Positions 21,301 through 32,898 of a stretch of 64,000 nt of DNA are shown one piece after another; within the stretch, counting starts at the first letter, position 1; each line of letters opens with the position of its first letter. The stretch spans positions 79,753,817 to 79,817,816 of the forward strand of contig CM055278.1 of the NCBI GenBank assembly GCA_029237695.1. Direction: 5' to 3'. Origin of the DNA: Conchocele bisecta (lineage: Eukaryota; Mollusca; Bivalvia; Lucinida; Thyasiridae). Both the position numbers and the translations under genes were made by a program. The notes beneath the pieces were generated by a model, which was not told the origin of the DNA, did not search any database, and saw only the letters and a program-made list of their open reading frames with translations.

Positions 21301-24300
21301 GAGCCACATTCATGTATATAGGAAATCATAGCATTAATGAGCCACATTCGTGTATATAGGAAATCATAGCATTAATGAGCCACATTCGTGTAAATAGGAA
21401 ATCATAGCATTAATGAGCCACATTCGTGTATATAGGAAATCACAGAATTAATGAGCCACATTCGTGTATATAGGAAATCATAGCATTAATGAGCCACATT
21501 CATTGTATATAGGAAAAAATTAGTATTAATGAGCCACAATTCATGTATATAGGAAATCATAGCATAATGACCACATTCATGTATACTAGGAAATCATAGC
21601 ATTAATGAGCCACATTCATGTATATAGGAAATCATAGCATTAATGAGCCACATTCGTGTATATAGGAAATCATAGCATTGATGAGCCACATTCGTGTATA
21701 TAGGAAATCATAGCATTGATGAGCCACATACGTGTATATAGGAAATCATAGCATTGATGAGCCACATTCGTGTATATAGGAAATCACAGCATTAATGAGC
21801 CACATTCATGTATATAGGAAAGGGGAATCATAGCATTAATGAGCCACATTCGTGTATATAGGAAATCATAGCATTAATGAGCCACATTCGTGTATATAGG
21901 AAATCACAGCATTAATGAGCCACATTCGTGTATATAGGAAATCACAGCATTAATGAGGCCACCATTCGTGTATATAGGAAATCATAGCTTATTAATGAGT
22001 AACCACATTCATGTATATAGGAAATCATAAAGAATTAATGGCAGCCACATTCGTATAAAAAAATAGGAAATCACACATAGCATTAATGAGCCACATTCGT
22101 GTATATAGGAAATAAATCATAGCATTAATGAGCCACAATTCATGTTATATAGGAAAAAATAGCATTGAATGAGCCACATTCGTCTCATTGTATATAGGAA
22201 ATCATAGCATTAATGAGCCACACATTCGTGTATATAGGAAATCATAGCATTAATGAGCCACATTCGTGTATATAGGAAATCCATAGCATTAATGAGCCAC
22301 ATTCAGTATATAGGAAATCATTAGCATTAATGAGCCACATTCGTGTATATAGGAAATCATAGCATTAATGAGGCCACATTCGTGTATATAGGAAATCATA
22401 GCATTGATGAGCCACATTCGTGTAATAGGAAATCACAGCATTGATGAGCCACATACGTGTATATAGGAAATCATAGCATTGATGAGCCAACATACGTGTA
22501 TATAGGAAATCATAGCATTGTTTAAGTGAGCCACATTCGTGTAATATAGGAAAATCATAGCATTAATGAGACATTCGTGTATATAGGTCTAGGAATCACA
22601 GCATTAATCGAGACCACATTCGTGTATATAGGAAATCATAGCATTAATGAGCCACATTCATGTATATAGAAATCATAGCATTAATGAGCCACATTAGTCG
22701 TATATAGGAAATCTTTAGGCTATGAGCCACATTCGTTTATAGGAAACATTGGCATTAAGAGCCACATTCGGTGTATAGGAAATCATAGGTTTAAATGAGC
22801 CATTCCGTGTTATAGGAAAATCATAGCAATATTGAGCCACATTCATGTAAATAGGAAATCATAGCATTAATGAGCCACATTCGTGTATATAGGAAACATC
22901 ATTAATTGAGCCACGTTCATTGTAATATAGGAAATCATTGCATTAATAGCCACATCGTGTATATGGATACATTGGAAATAAACCCACATTATAGAAAATT
23001 CAATAGATTAAAGAGCCACATTCGTGTAAATAGGAAATAACAGCATTAAATGAGCACCATTGTGTAATATTAGGACCACTGCATTAATGAGCCACATTCT
23101 GTATATAGGAAATCATAGCATTAATGAGCCACATTCGTGTATAGGAAATAGAAAGTTCATTGTATATAGGAAATCATAGATTTGGAATGAGCCACATTCG
23201 TATAAATAGGAAATCAAACAGATAATGAGCAGGATTCGTGTATTAATGAGAAATCCACGCATTAATGAGCCAATTGTGTTATATAGGAAATCACAGCATT
23301 AATGAGCCACATTCATGTATATAGGAAAATCATAGCATTAATGAGCCACCAATTCGGTTGTATGTAGGAAATATCATTAGGCATTCATTAATGTTAGCAA
23401 AATGTGTTGTATATAGGAAATCATAGCATTAATGAGCCACATTCGTAAAATATAGGAAATCATAGCATTAATGAGCCACATCGTGTATATAGGAAATTCA
23501 TAGCATTTAATGAGCCACATTCGTGTATCACAAGGAAAATCATCATAGCATTAATGAGCCACATTCGTGTATAGGAAATCATAGCCATTAAGGAAAAAAG
23601 CCACCATCGTGTATATATGAAACACTTGTTTAATGTGCCACATTCGTGTATATAGGAAATCATAGCATTTAATGAGCCACATTCGTGTATATAGGAAACT
23701 CATAGCCATAATTGAGTCCACATTCGTGTATATAGGAAATCATAGCATTGTAAGAGCCACATTCGTGGTACTTAATAGAAATCAGGCAATTGATGAGGCC
23801 AAACCATTCGTGGATATAAGGAAATTTCAGCATAATGAAGCACCATTCGTGTATATAGAAAATCATAGCATTAATGAGGCACATTCGTGATATAGGAAAT
23901 CAACAAGCATTAATGGAGCACATTCGTGATATAGGAAATAAATAAAGCATTAATGAGCCACTTCGTGGGAAATGGGAATTCATTGCAGCAATAAATGAGC
24001 CACAAATTCCGAGGTATATTAAGGAAATCATAAGGCATTGATTGAGCCTTCATTCGAAGTATATAGGGAAATCAGAGCCATTGAAATGGAAACCACAAGT
24101 TCGTAATATAGAATCCACAGCATATGAGCCACAATTTCGTTGTATATAGGAAATCACGCCCCACAAGTTTATGAGGCACCATTCGTGGTAATAATAGATC
24201 ATTAAGCCATTAATGGAAAGCACCATTCGTGTATATAGAAATCATGAGGCATATTGACCACATTTCGTGATAAAGGAAATTCATAGCATTAATGACCACA

Positions 24301-26368
24301 TCCGTTGGTAAATAGGAAATTCATTAGGCATTATGAGCACATTCGTGTATATATGAAAATCATTAGCATTAATTAGCCCACAATTCCGTGTATATAGGAA
24401 ATCATAGCATTAATGAAAGGCCACATTCCGTGTAAAAATAGGAAAATCATAGCATTAATGAGCCAAATTCGTATATAGGGAAATCATTAAGCATTAATGA
24501 AGCACATTCGTGTATATAGGAAATCATTGCATTAATTGAGCCCCATTCATCGTTGTGACCCATCGTGTATATAGGAAATCAACACATTAATGAAGCCCAA
24601 CATTCTGTATATAGGAAATCACAGCATTAATGAGCCACATTCGTGTATATAGGAAATCAAGCATTAATGACCACATTCGTGTATATAGGGAAAATCATAG
24701 CAATTAATGAGCCACATTCGTGTAAATAGGAAATTCATACAGCATTAAATTGAGCCACATTCGTGTATATAGGAAATCATAGCATTAATGAGCCACATTC
24801 GTGTATATTAGGAAAATCATTGCATTAATGAGCCCACATTCGTATGTAGGAAATCACAGCATTAATGAGCCACATTCGTGTATATAGGAAATCACAGCAT
24901 TAATGAGCCACATTCGTGTATATAGGAAATCACAGCATTAATGAGCCACATTCATGTATATAGGAAAAAATAGCATTAATGAGCCACATTCGTGTATATA
25001 GGAAATCATAGCATTAATGAGCCACATTCATGTATATAGGAAATCATAGCATTAATGAGCCACATTCGTGTATATAGGAAATCATAGCATTATTGAGCCA
25101 CATTCGTGTATATAGGAAATCAGATCATTGATGAGCCACATTCGTGTATATAGGAAATCATAGCATTGATGAGCCACATACGTGTATATAGGAAATCATA
25201 GCATTGATGAGCCACATTCGTGTATATAGGAAATCACAGCATTAATGAGCCACATTCGTGTATATAGGAAACCATAGCATTAATGAGCCACATTCATGTA
25301 TATAGGAAATCATAGCATTAATGAGCCACATTCGTGTATATAGGAAAAAATAGCATTAATGAGCCACATTCGTGTATATAGGAAATCATAGCATTGATGA
25401 GCCACATTCGTGTATATAGGAAATCACAGCATTGATGAGCCACATTCGTGTATATAGTAAATCATAGCATTGATGAGCCACATTCGTGTATATACGAAAT
25501 CATAGCATTGATGAGCCACATTCGTGTATATAGGAAATCACAGCATTAATGAGCCACATTCATGTATATAGGAAATCATAGCATTAATGAGCCACATTCA
25601 TGTATATAGGAAATCATAGCATTAATGAGCCACATTCGTGTATATAGGAAATCATAGCATTAATGAGCCACATTCGTGTATATAGAAAATCATAGCATTA
25701 ATGAGCCACATTCGTGTAAATAGGAAATCATAGCATTAATGAGCCACATTCGTGTATATAGGAAATCATAGCATTAATGAGCCACATTCGTGTAAATAGG
25801 AAATCATAGCATTAATGAGCCACATTCGTGTAAATAGGAAATCACAGCATTAATGAGCCACATTCGTGTATATAGGAAATCATAGCATTAATGAGCCACA
25901 TTCATGTATATATGAAAAAATAGCATTAATGAGCCACATTCATGTATATAGGAAATCATAGCATTAATGAGCCACATTCATGTATATAGGAAATCATAGC
26001 ATTAATGAGCCACATTCGTGTATATAGGAAAAAATAGCATTAATGAGCCACATTCATGTATATAGGAAATCATAGCATTGATGAGCCACATTCGTGTATA
26101 TAGGAAATCATAGCATTGATGAGCCACATTCATGTATATAGGAAATCATAGCATTGATGAGCCACATTCGTGTATATAGGAAATCATAGCATTGATGAGC
26201 CACATTCGTGTATATAGGAAATCACAGCATTAATGAGCCACATTCATGTACATGTATATAGGAAATCATAGCATTAATGAGCCACATTCGTGTATATAGG
26301 AAATCACAGCATTAATGAGCCACATTCATGTATATAGGAAATCATAGCATTAATGAGTCACATTCATG
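18388..26368. repeat. 38-bp satellite array, about 210 copies
   Basis: The unit includes ATTAATGAGCCACATTCGTG and a TATATAGGAAATCATAGC half. Common variants are ATTGATGAG, CATTCATG, GTAAATAGG, AATCACAGC and AAAAAATAGC. From 18388 to about 20450 and from about 24850 to 26368 the period is regular. Between them, and worst at about 22000-24840, many single-base insertions and deletions appear. Rare variants TATAGTAAATC and TATACGAAATC recur together, indicating higher-order duplication. The array has no coding potential: 38 is not a multiple of 3, so frames close. Confidence 0.97.
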
Positions 26369-26700
26369 TGCCAAGACAATTTTTAAAAATCTTTGTACGA
26401 ACATGATTACCGTACGAAGTTTAGTGTAGCGGGCCATTTGCCCTCGATGTTCACTTGTAACATACGTGAATTTATTAAAGGCACTGTGTCTCAGATAAGC
26501 CAAGAATGTAATGAAACACAAATAAGAAAAATTGTAGATTTGTATCGTATTTCAGAACCCAATTGGACCTATAAGTCATGTCGACTTTTAAAAAAATTGT
26601 AAAAAATATATGTTTATAATATTGAAAAATAACTAGCATTCTCGAATGCTAGTTTTTTCAGTATTATAAACATATTTTGCAATCAATGGTTGTTAATTAT
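26369..26700. other. Satellite edge: TIR end, short open frame, long hairpin
   Basis: 26385-26437 carries one end of the GGGGCC family (CGTACGAAGTTTAGTGTAGC, then GGGCC). A 69-residue plus frame (26393-26602) follows; it is unrecognised. A hairpin at 26604-26678 pairs ATATGTTTATAATATTGAAA...CTAGCATTC with GAATGCTAG...CAGTATTATAAACATATT around a 2-base loop. A diverged half of this hairpin recurs at 37790-37835. Confidence 0.55.
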
Positions 26701-27060
26701 TATACCCCCCTCAACGAGTTGTGGGGGGTATACTGGAGTCAGGTTGTCCGTCCGTCCGTCCGTCCGTCCGTCCGTCTCCGTCGTCCGTCCGTCCGTCCGT
26801 CTCCGTCGTCCGTCCGTCCGTCCGTCCGTCCGTGTCCGTCCGTCCGTCCGTCCGTCCATCCATCCGTCCGTCACTAAACTTAACATTAGAGAACTAATGT
26901 TATAACTTCTATTTCCTTCATCTAAAATGCTTATTATTTCACACATGCATTCCTGTAAGGCTCTACTACCATGCTGTGACAAATCCACGACCGTCCAGCC
27001 CCCGCTGATCCCAAGGTCAAGGTCACATACTTAGTCTCTTTACAAAACTTAACATCAGAG
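26701..27060. repeat. (CCGT)n microsatellite repeat with hairpin leader
   Basis: A hairpin TATACCCCCC...GGGGGGTATAC (26701-26732) is followed by CTGGAGTCAGGTT and a CCGT-rich microsatellite (about 26748-26872) interrupted by CTCCGTCGT. Then comes ACTAAACTTAACATTAGAGA with TGTTATAACTTCTATTTCC. The latter block is repeated, diverged, at 27040-27095, preceded by CCCAAGGTCAAGGTCACA. Related pieces occur at 54420-54790 and 54895-55010. This looks like a dispersed retroposon-type repeat with an internal microsatellite. Confidence 0.75.
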
Positions 27061-27555
27061 AAATATGTTATAACTTCTATTTCTTTCATCGAAAATTCTT
27101 AATAGTTCATGCATACATTCCATGCTGTGACAAATATCCGCTGATCTCGACAATGTCACAAGCCCACACACTTGGAAAATGTTTACATACTTACATGTAG
27201 GGGTACCTGGGCCCACGCGGGGGGTATTCCGTAAGCATCGCTTACTGACCAATCTAATTTTATTTAAATTAATTGCACTAGCGTCTATAATGTAATCTTT
27301 CTAAAATGACATTATACGCTCCTTTCACCACAAAACAAAAATAAATTTAATCTGTTTTCCTTACTCGTACATGTATAGCCAAAATACTAAATGATGCAAT
27401 GCCGAATTGCCTTCCCTGCTTGCCATGTACCTGAACACAACTCATACTTTTGGGAATTTGATCAAATAACATGATACGATTGATTGTTATGTCATTTACT
27501 GTGCATCGAGCGAAAAAAAAACATATTCTATATCCGAGACATCATCTGAGACGCC
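27061..27555. other. Spacer with repeat debris
   Basis: No gene. It contains the rest of the repeat described at 26701 and a short stretch (27531-27552, CCGAGACATCATCTGAGAC) matching the interior of the GGTACATG MITE family. The remainder is AT-rich. Confidence 0.45.
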
Positions 27556-27790
27556 TATTTCTGTTTATATTTTCACCCATATAGGTACAGAAATATCGGC
27601 TTTTCTATCTTGTTGCGTTCAACAGACAATCTGATACGTATGTACCGATATCGGTGAAAATAGATACAACCCAGCAGTCCTAGTATCGTCATATATCTTC
27701 AATTACACCACCAGAGTCATGATGAAAACACGTTTTTATTTGTTATAGTATTTTTTCCAAAAATCCCGATATACTCCTTTAAAAAAAGCG
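27556..27790. mobile_element. Partial CCGATATCGGTG hairpin MITE
   Basis: This is a diverged copy of the family at 37972-38362 and 40117-40357. CCCATATAGGTACAGAAATA pairs imperfectly with TATGTACCGATATCGGTGAA. Next come CAGTCCTAGTATCGTCATAT and the tail AAAAATCCCGATATACTCC. The left terminus is missing or decayed. Confidence 0.75.
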
Positions 27791-27920
27791 AGCTTTGCCA
27801 GCAAATGTACCGTTTAAAAATACAATATAGCAAGTTAACCCTGTCAGTTTAAATATATAACATGATCTGTACAATATAGCAAGTTAACCCTGTTATATGT
27901 TCAATACAGGGCTTAAAATG

Positions 27921-28170
27921 TGTTAATTAACGAAATTCCAACACTGTCACATGATCAATACACAACCGCTTGCGTTAATCTTGCCCAGATTATCAACGTT
28001 TCTGAAGATCTACTGGCAATCTCAACTCGCAATCACGCAGCTTGATTGTCTGAGCCTGAGCTGTAGCACAGCTCAGGCTAAGTCAATCAAGCTGCGTGCT
28101 TTCAAGCACAATATTCAAGTATTTTTAAATAAAGAAATATTGACAATATTAGCGCAGCCAGCGTTTTTTT
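27921..28170 (+). mobile_element. Foldback repeat, copy A
   Basis: It contains TTGCCCAGATTATCAACGTT and TCTGAAGATCTACTGGCAAT, followed by a hairpin. In the hairpin, GCAGCTTGATTG...GAGCCTGAGCTGT pairs with ACAGCTCAGGCT...CAATCAAGCTGC. Inverted copy C is at 34695-34935, and a copy lacking the hairpin is at 31840-31945. Non-coding. Confidence 0.8.
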
Positions 28171-28743
28171 TTGTTTGTCTTTATTCGTATACACGGGAGA
28201 ATTATTGAAAGTAATTGAAAGTATGTTATTCATTTCTCCTGAATGCACTTTCCTGTGTTTTATGGCATTTAAATTCAGACTCCAACTGGTGGTAAACTGT
28301 GTAAACTCCTCGGCTGAACTGGGGGGGGGGGGGGTGCAATCCCGGAACCCCCTCTAGATCCGCCCCTGAATACATATTATTTCAATAGTATGTCCTTTTA
28401 ATAAATATTCGACTACATTGTCTTTATCAAAACTATTTTGATAACAACTATGTGGTTGAACATTTAATAAAAGGGGTGACTATAAAATAATATATACAAT
28501 AAAATAATATCTAGAAAAGAGATTTTATTTAATCGGCTACTCACTTTTTCCAATTTTTATTTTTGTTTGTTTCCTCTTTCTATTTGTTTTGAAAAGGTTC
28601 CCCTAGATCCAAACATAAAGAAACTCTGACCTTATTAAGTGTACTTGTAGATCACAAAAAAAAACACGCTGGACGTTTTTGTGTAAATAGAAAAAAACAC
28701 ACGATTAATGCCCAGTTACAATTAACGCACAACTCGACGCGAA
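28171..28743. other. AT-rich spacer with a 14-G run
   Basis: A run of 14 G lies at 28321-28334, next to ATCCCGGAACCCCCTCTAGA, a common decayed-repeat motif. No gene was seen. Confidence 0.5.
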
Positions 28744-28832
28744 CTATATTGTATGGGAATACACAACCCAACGCTAACCATATTGTTTTGGGAATAGACA
28801 CCCCAACCCTAACCATATTGCTTGGGAATGGA
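28744..28832. repeat. About 35-bp short minisatellite, 2.5 copies
   Basis: The units share CATATTGTTTTGGGAATA, then ACACCCCAACCCTAAC, with point differences. They sit at the upstream edge of the Sox gene's 5' region. Confidence 0.75.
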
Positions 28833-28834
28833 GT

Positions 28835-29706
28835 CAATGAGTAGTCTCAACAGTTAATAGCAGAACAACTTGTTTTGAACATATTAACAGCTTATGACTA
28901 AATTCGATGCAGTTATGTAACATGTAACAGCCACGTTTTGAGTGTAATATTTAACCATTTCGCAATATGATTCAATGTGAGATTCGCCACAATACGAAAT
29001 ATATGAAATAGAATAGGAAAATATCTATCTGAAAGTACGTCTTCAGTATTGAGAGGTACAGCTGTACACGCGTCTGCTGAATCTATCGCGCCTCGATAGG
29101 CGGGACTACTTTTGTTCACGTGACCGGTTCCGGCCACTCATGGCACAGCTATTGAATTATCCCTGAGCAAATGAAGTAGTGCGTTCAGCAATATTTGCTC
29201 GCGATACAAGATTATTGGTTTCAGGACGCTTGATTGACACCCGAGTGTTAATATTTCCGATGAATAGCGAAACTTGACGCGATTTACACAAAGTAAAACA
29301 TTGATTCCATAAAATAGCGGGTTATTTGTGGCATTATGCGGGTGTTACACCGAGTTAATAACGTGAAGAGCTCCTGTAACATTCGTGTCATTCCGCGTGT
29401 CACGTCGTAGCGTTAACACCGATGAAATTAGTAACAATACTCAAGATAGAACGGCGGATCTGTGACTTGTGGATTGATATTACGGAGTTTTGTGTACAAT
29501 ATTAACTAAGTTGGACTTTTTTAAAACGATTTTAGTAAACCACACGTATAATTAAAGCAAAACAATAATAACAACAATACGTATAATGTATATATATGCA
29601 CAGTAGAGGTGATACTCGACTTTGATACTTTAAATACTTAGGAGTTTTCCGCAAATACAAATAGACATTCACGTGTGCATTTTCGGGTATATTCACATTT
29701 CATGGA
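28835..29706 (+). promoter_or_regulatory. Presumed upstream/5' region of the SoxB2 gene
   Basis: This roughly 870-bp stretch is free of recognised repeats and higher in CpG than its surroundings, as expected for retained regulatory sequence. It contains E-box CACGTG hexamers at 29117-29122 and 29670-29675. AACAAT motifs near 29564 and 29575 are candidate Sox-type sites. No function can be shown from sequence alone; these short motifs also occur by chance. Confidence 0.35.
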
Positions 29707-29715
29707 TATATAAAG
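29707..29715 (+). promoter_or_regulatory. Candidate TATA box for the Sox gene
   Basis: TATATAAAG lies about 80-90 bp upstream of the chosen ATG. That would place transcription start near 29735 and give a short 5' UTR of about 60 nt. AT-rich surroundings make a chance match possible. Confidence 0.45.
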
Positions 29716-29795
29716 TGAAGGTATTTGTATTGTAAGTGTTACTGAAATCCGTATTTAAACTATTGACTGAAGAAGCATTAAGCGTCTACAGAACC

Positions 29796-30647
29796 ATGAG
29801 TATAAGCGACATGTCAGGGGAGCTGTCTCCGAGAGACAGCCTGAGCGACTCGGATCACATGACAACAAAACACGGCGACCACGTGAAACGTCCAATGAAC
29901 GCATTTATGGTCTGGTCGCGGGGACAGCGACGTAAAATGGCGCAGGAGAACCCTAAAATGCACAACTCCGAGATCAGCAAAAGACTCGGAGCTGACTGGA
30001 AACTCCTTACGGAGGAAGAGAAGCGACCCTTTATTGACGAGGCGAAACGACTCCGGGCGTTGCACATGAAGGAACATCCGGACTATAAATACCGACCGAG
30101 ACGAAAACCCAAATCGTTATTAAAGAAGGACAAATACGCGTTCCCGCTTCCGATGCTGCCCGGAATCAACCCCGCCGCGTTCGGTGGACTTCCGACTCTC
30201 CCGATCGGTTTCCCGTCACTAACGGCGACCAGTCAGTCATTCCAAGCGACGGAGAACGCCATGAATCAGGCGATACTTAACGAGAAAATGCGAGCGTTTC
30301 ACCCACCTACGTCATCAATGTCGTCACATCCGTTGCTACAGCATCTAGACAGCGGAAGCAAACTTGACTCGAACGGCGTGTCGCCGCTTAGGACTTCTCT
30401 AAGCGAACAAATGTCTCTGTCACAAATGTCACAAATGAGTGCAAGTTCGTTATATTCGTCATACCTCTCCGCGCAGAACGCTGCCATGACGTCATCACTT
30501 CCACCGGCCGCTCATTCACATCCGGGTCAGTATTTAGTACCGTGTTGCCCACCCGGTTATCTCCCCTCCCAGGAAGTTCACCGTCCAGTCGCTTACGTAC
30601 TTGTGAAACCAGAGGACCATTACCGCCCACACCCGGGCGTTATATAG
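29796..30647 (+). CDS. SoxB2: SoxB2 (Sox14/21-like) HMG-box transcription factor
   Basis: A single uninterrupted exon of 283 codons. The ATG at 29796 (context GAACCATGA) is chosen because the frame's only upstream extension lacks an ATG. Residues about 28-106 are a complete Sox HMG box. It has [20 protein letters not shown], then [19 protein letters not shown], and [20 protein letters not shown]. This domain bends DNA by binding AACAAT-type sites in the nucleus. Directly after the box comes [12 protein letters not shown], as in Sox14/21 proteins. The C-terminus has [18 protein letters not shown] and [10 protein letters not shown], matching the conserved SoxB2 tail (PGY...PC...P.AY.L.P). SoxB2 proteins usually act as repressors that counter SoxB1 in neural fate choice. 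The middle is rich in Ser, Met and Gln. Length and intronless structure fit the family. GC content is higher than the neighbourhood and the frame is intact, so it is probably functional. Confidence 0.96.
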   Translation: MSISDMSGELSPRDSLSDSDHMTTKHGDHVKRPMNAFMVWSRGQRRKMAQENPKMHNSEISKRLGADWKLLTEEEKRPFIDEAKRLRALHMKEHPDYKYRPRRKPKSLLKKDKYAFPLPMLPGINPAAFGGLPTLPIGFPSLTATSQSFQATENAMNQAILNEKMRAFHPPTSSMSSHPLLQHLDSGSKLDSNGVSPLRTSLSEQMSLSQMSQMSASSLYSSYLSAQNAAMTSSLPPAAHSHPGQYLVPCCPPGYLPSQEVHRPVAYVLVKPEDHYRPHPGVI

Positions 30648-30835
30648 GGGGCGCTATAGAGCTATAAATATACTGGAACAATAACAAATTCTGTGTTTGA
30701 CACATGGACAAGTCACGTGCATTTGTAATAGTTCATAACCAAATGTCATCAGCATGATATTTACGGAACGCACAGGGTAACATAGACGCATTTACAGCGC
30801 GATAAATACTAGATGGTGTATTAGAGCAAAATGGG

Positions 30836-30882
30836 GCGGGGCGAAGGACTAACTCCAATTTGGAGTTAGTCGTTCAGCCCCA
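30836..30882. repeat. Strong hairpin in the presumed 3' UTR
   Basis: GGGGC, GAAGGACTAACTCCAA is followed by its inverse TTGGAGTTAGTCGTTC, AGCCCC; the core GACTAACTCCAATTTGGAGTTAGTC is palindromic. It could be an RNA stem in the Sox message or a small foldback element. No second copy was noticed here. Confidence 0.75.
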
Positions 30883-31168
30883 CCGTTTTTGCACTGAGAC
30901 TGTCAATGTGATTGCAAGTACATTTTACCTCATCCATACTCACGTGTACATGTATAGGGTGATCTCTATTTCCAATAATTTCTCCAAGCTGATGCGTAGT
31001 TCAATGCGAATACGTTGCAAATAGTTTTTTTTCTTGAATTTCGCACGCATTTTTCGTATTTTAACCCATACGCGATTACTAAAAGCTGGTTTTTGTTTGT
31101 TTTCCAATTATTTATTTTGTAGCATGACTGTATATTATCAACTAACCTCCTATTCAGATTATTTCCAG

Positions 31169-31193
31169 AATAAAATTATGATTCCTGAATAAA
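31169..31193 (+). terminator. Two candidate polyadenylation signals
   Basis: AATAAA hexamers begin at 31169 and 31188, about 520-545 bp after the Sox stop codon. They are plausible 3' end signals in an AT-rich setting. Confidence 0.4.
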
Positions 31194-31453
31194 AGCAGTC
31201 GTCTTCTGACATTTGTGCATTCATACACGTATGTTGTAATTTACAGATATGTTTTACACGAAATTATCTGATTTTCATTTTTTTGGCCGGATTTGCTTGA
31301 ACATCTATAAAACAATCCTGCAAATTTCTATACGTTGATCACCCTAAAGTTGTAAAAGACTACATGTTTCTTCGTTCTACTATGTATGACGACACATGTC
31401 GCGGTGCGGGCAACTAAACCATACATAAGAATTTCTGTCAAAATTTTGTATGC

Positions 31454-31645
31454 AGTGGAACCTTTCTAAACCGGACACCGTGGGGGACTTTTAGACAGGT
31501 TGCACCGTATGTATTGAGTATGAGCGCACAAAGCCGTGTTTGGCAATCATGAACAGACATTAACATCATATATAGTTGTCAGTGAAACCAATCTAATTAA
31601 AAAACAAATGCGTTCTCGGAGTCCGGTTTAGAGAGGTTCCATTTG
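31454..31645. mobile_element. Pogo/Tigger-like MITE, third copy
   Basis: The left end CAGTGGAACCTTTCTAAACC and right end GGTTTAGAGAGGTTCC are inverted. Inside, ATGAACAGACATTA is the inverse of the GTCTGTTCATGATCG motif in the copy at 6318. The right terminus is decayed and no clear TA duplication remains. Confidence 0.75.
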
Positions 31646-31839
31646 TTTTCCCTTCACATTTGTTTCGTTCACACTTTTAAATTGCACTGTGTATATTTCC
31701 TCAGTATTTTTTTGTGATACAAGTGGCGCTCAAATCAAACTTTCATATTGACATATAAAATGGTCATGTCGTTAAATATTAAAATAAATAATACAATAGT
31801 TCTACATACACTACCGCCTGCGCTCATTTTGCAAATACT

Positions 31840-31945
31840 TATAGTTTTCTTTATTTCTTTATTGCGAGTTGACATTGCCAATAGATGTTCAGAAACGTTG
31901 ATGATCTGGGCAAGATTAACGGAGGCAGTTGTGTATCGAGTTGCC
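31840..31945 (-). mobile_element. Foldback repeat, copy B (hairpin missing)
   Basis: ATTGCGAGTTGACATTGCCA, ATAGATGTTCAGAAACG and TTGATGATCTGGGCAAGATT match copy C at about 34815-34890. The hairpin part present in copies A and C is absent here. Confidence 0.7.
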
Positions 31946-32139
31946 CGCACCACATCGTTTTTCTGACCTAATATTGACGAATGTGACGTAATAACCGCTA
32001 ATATTACTCCATCAGTGTTCAGTGCTGAGTTTTAAACTCAAATGTTTTGCCATTTTCAGCAAACTAAACGTGCTATTTGTTTTGTTATCGGTGTTAACCC
32101 ATTATAGGTCGGACTCAATTACAGAAGTATGAAGCTTAA

Positions 32140-32285
32140 TTATTTTTCTCTCGCTATTTGTTCTATTTCTGTTCGAAATTATATGCTGTTACCACTCATA
32201 TGAACCGTCTCGACGAGACGGTTCAGATGAGCGGCAACAAAATACACTTTTATAGAGAAATAAACAAAATAATCATTTTTTAAAT
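32140..32285. mobile_element. Foldback (hairpin) element, copy 2
   Basis: This copy of the 5072-5202 family has the perfect centre GAACCGTCTCGACGAGACGG and arms TTACCACTCATAT/AGATGAGCGGCAA. Both copies keep the GAACCGTCT...AGACGGTTC core while the outer arms drift. Confidence 0.8.
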
Positions 32286-32410
32286 AAAAAGTATATGGTT
32301 CAATTGGCTTATATTAGTTAGTATTGAGTTAAATGTGACATATAATTGACATATAATTGACATTACAACGTTTACAACAGACAGTAGCCGCATGTTAGTA
32401 TTCATATTTT

Positions 32411-32449
32411 CAGTCTGATCAAGGTCTGCGTTGTTCGCCATTTAATCAC
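32411..32449. repeat. Half of the GATCAGCCTGC hairpin family
   Basis: CAGTCTGATCAAGGTCTGCG, then TTGTTCGCCATTTAATCA matches the right half of the copies at 38597-38672 and 39067-39120. Confidence 0.7.
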
Positions 32450-32519
32450 TGTAGTAGTGTAACGTCTCTGTGTTAGCATGTATATGCCGCACCACGATTG
32501 TGGAGGGATTTAGTGTTAT

Positions 32520-32700
32520 ACTATACCGTCCGTTCGTCCGTCTCAAACCTTGTTACTCTAAAGCTTTTAAACCGTAATTTGTAGAGGCTTGAAATTTGGT
32601 ATGTAGCTTTCTCACGGTGTGTAGATGTGCACACGAAATTTTGATATAGGATTCGACTCCGGCGCCATGGATCTGCCCCTTTTGGGCTTAAAAGTTCACA
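32520..32700. repeat. Possible SINE-like repeat
   Basis: ACCGTCCGTTCGTCCGTCTC is followed by AAAGCTTTTAAACCGTAATT and GGCGCCATGGATCTGCCCC. The CCGT-type leader parallels the repeats at 26748 and 54950. Classification is uncertain. Confidence 0.4.
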
Positions 32701-32898
32701 CTTTTGCTTAGATAAAACAATGTATTTGACTGCGTACTTGATTATAAATGCCATTATTGCTTAATGCAGAAAAAAACCCGTCCACTCGACATTAAATGGG
32801 AACTATTTCACTGATGAATTGCCAGAATCGGCTACAAATGCGAGTTTGTTGTGAATTCTAGTTATGCGTTTACGAATTACTTAGTCGTACGGACTTTA

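Larger units (their letters stand above)
30648..31200 (+). other. Presumed SoxB2 3' UTR
   Basis: The region after the stop carries AACAATAACAA near 30675, the hairpin at 30836-30882, and two AATAAA signals at 31169-31174 and 31188-31193. The transcript end is inferred, not seen. Confidence 0.5.

Noticed and set aside
18388..26368. CRISPR-like array of regular repeats
   Set aside because: Units are contiguous 38-bp tandem copies with no unique spacers, in animal-type DNA; it is a satellite.
26677..26988. Ser/Arg/Pro-rich open frames near the (CCGT)n tract
   Set aside because: They are translations of a 4-bp microsatellite in several frames.
29736..29795. Upstream extension of the Sox frame by 20 codons
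   Set aside because: It has no ATG (only GTG); the first ATG in good context is at 29796, followed by a typical Sox N-terminus.
29814..30630. Minus-strand open frames across the Sox gene
   Set aside because: They are antisense shadows of a GC-richer coding exon without family resemblance.
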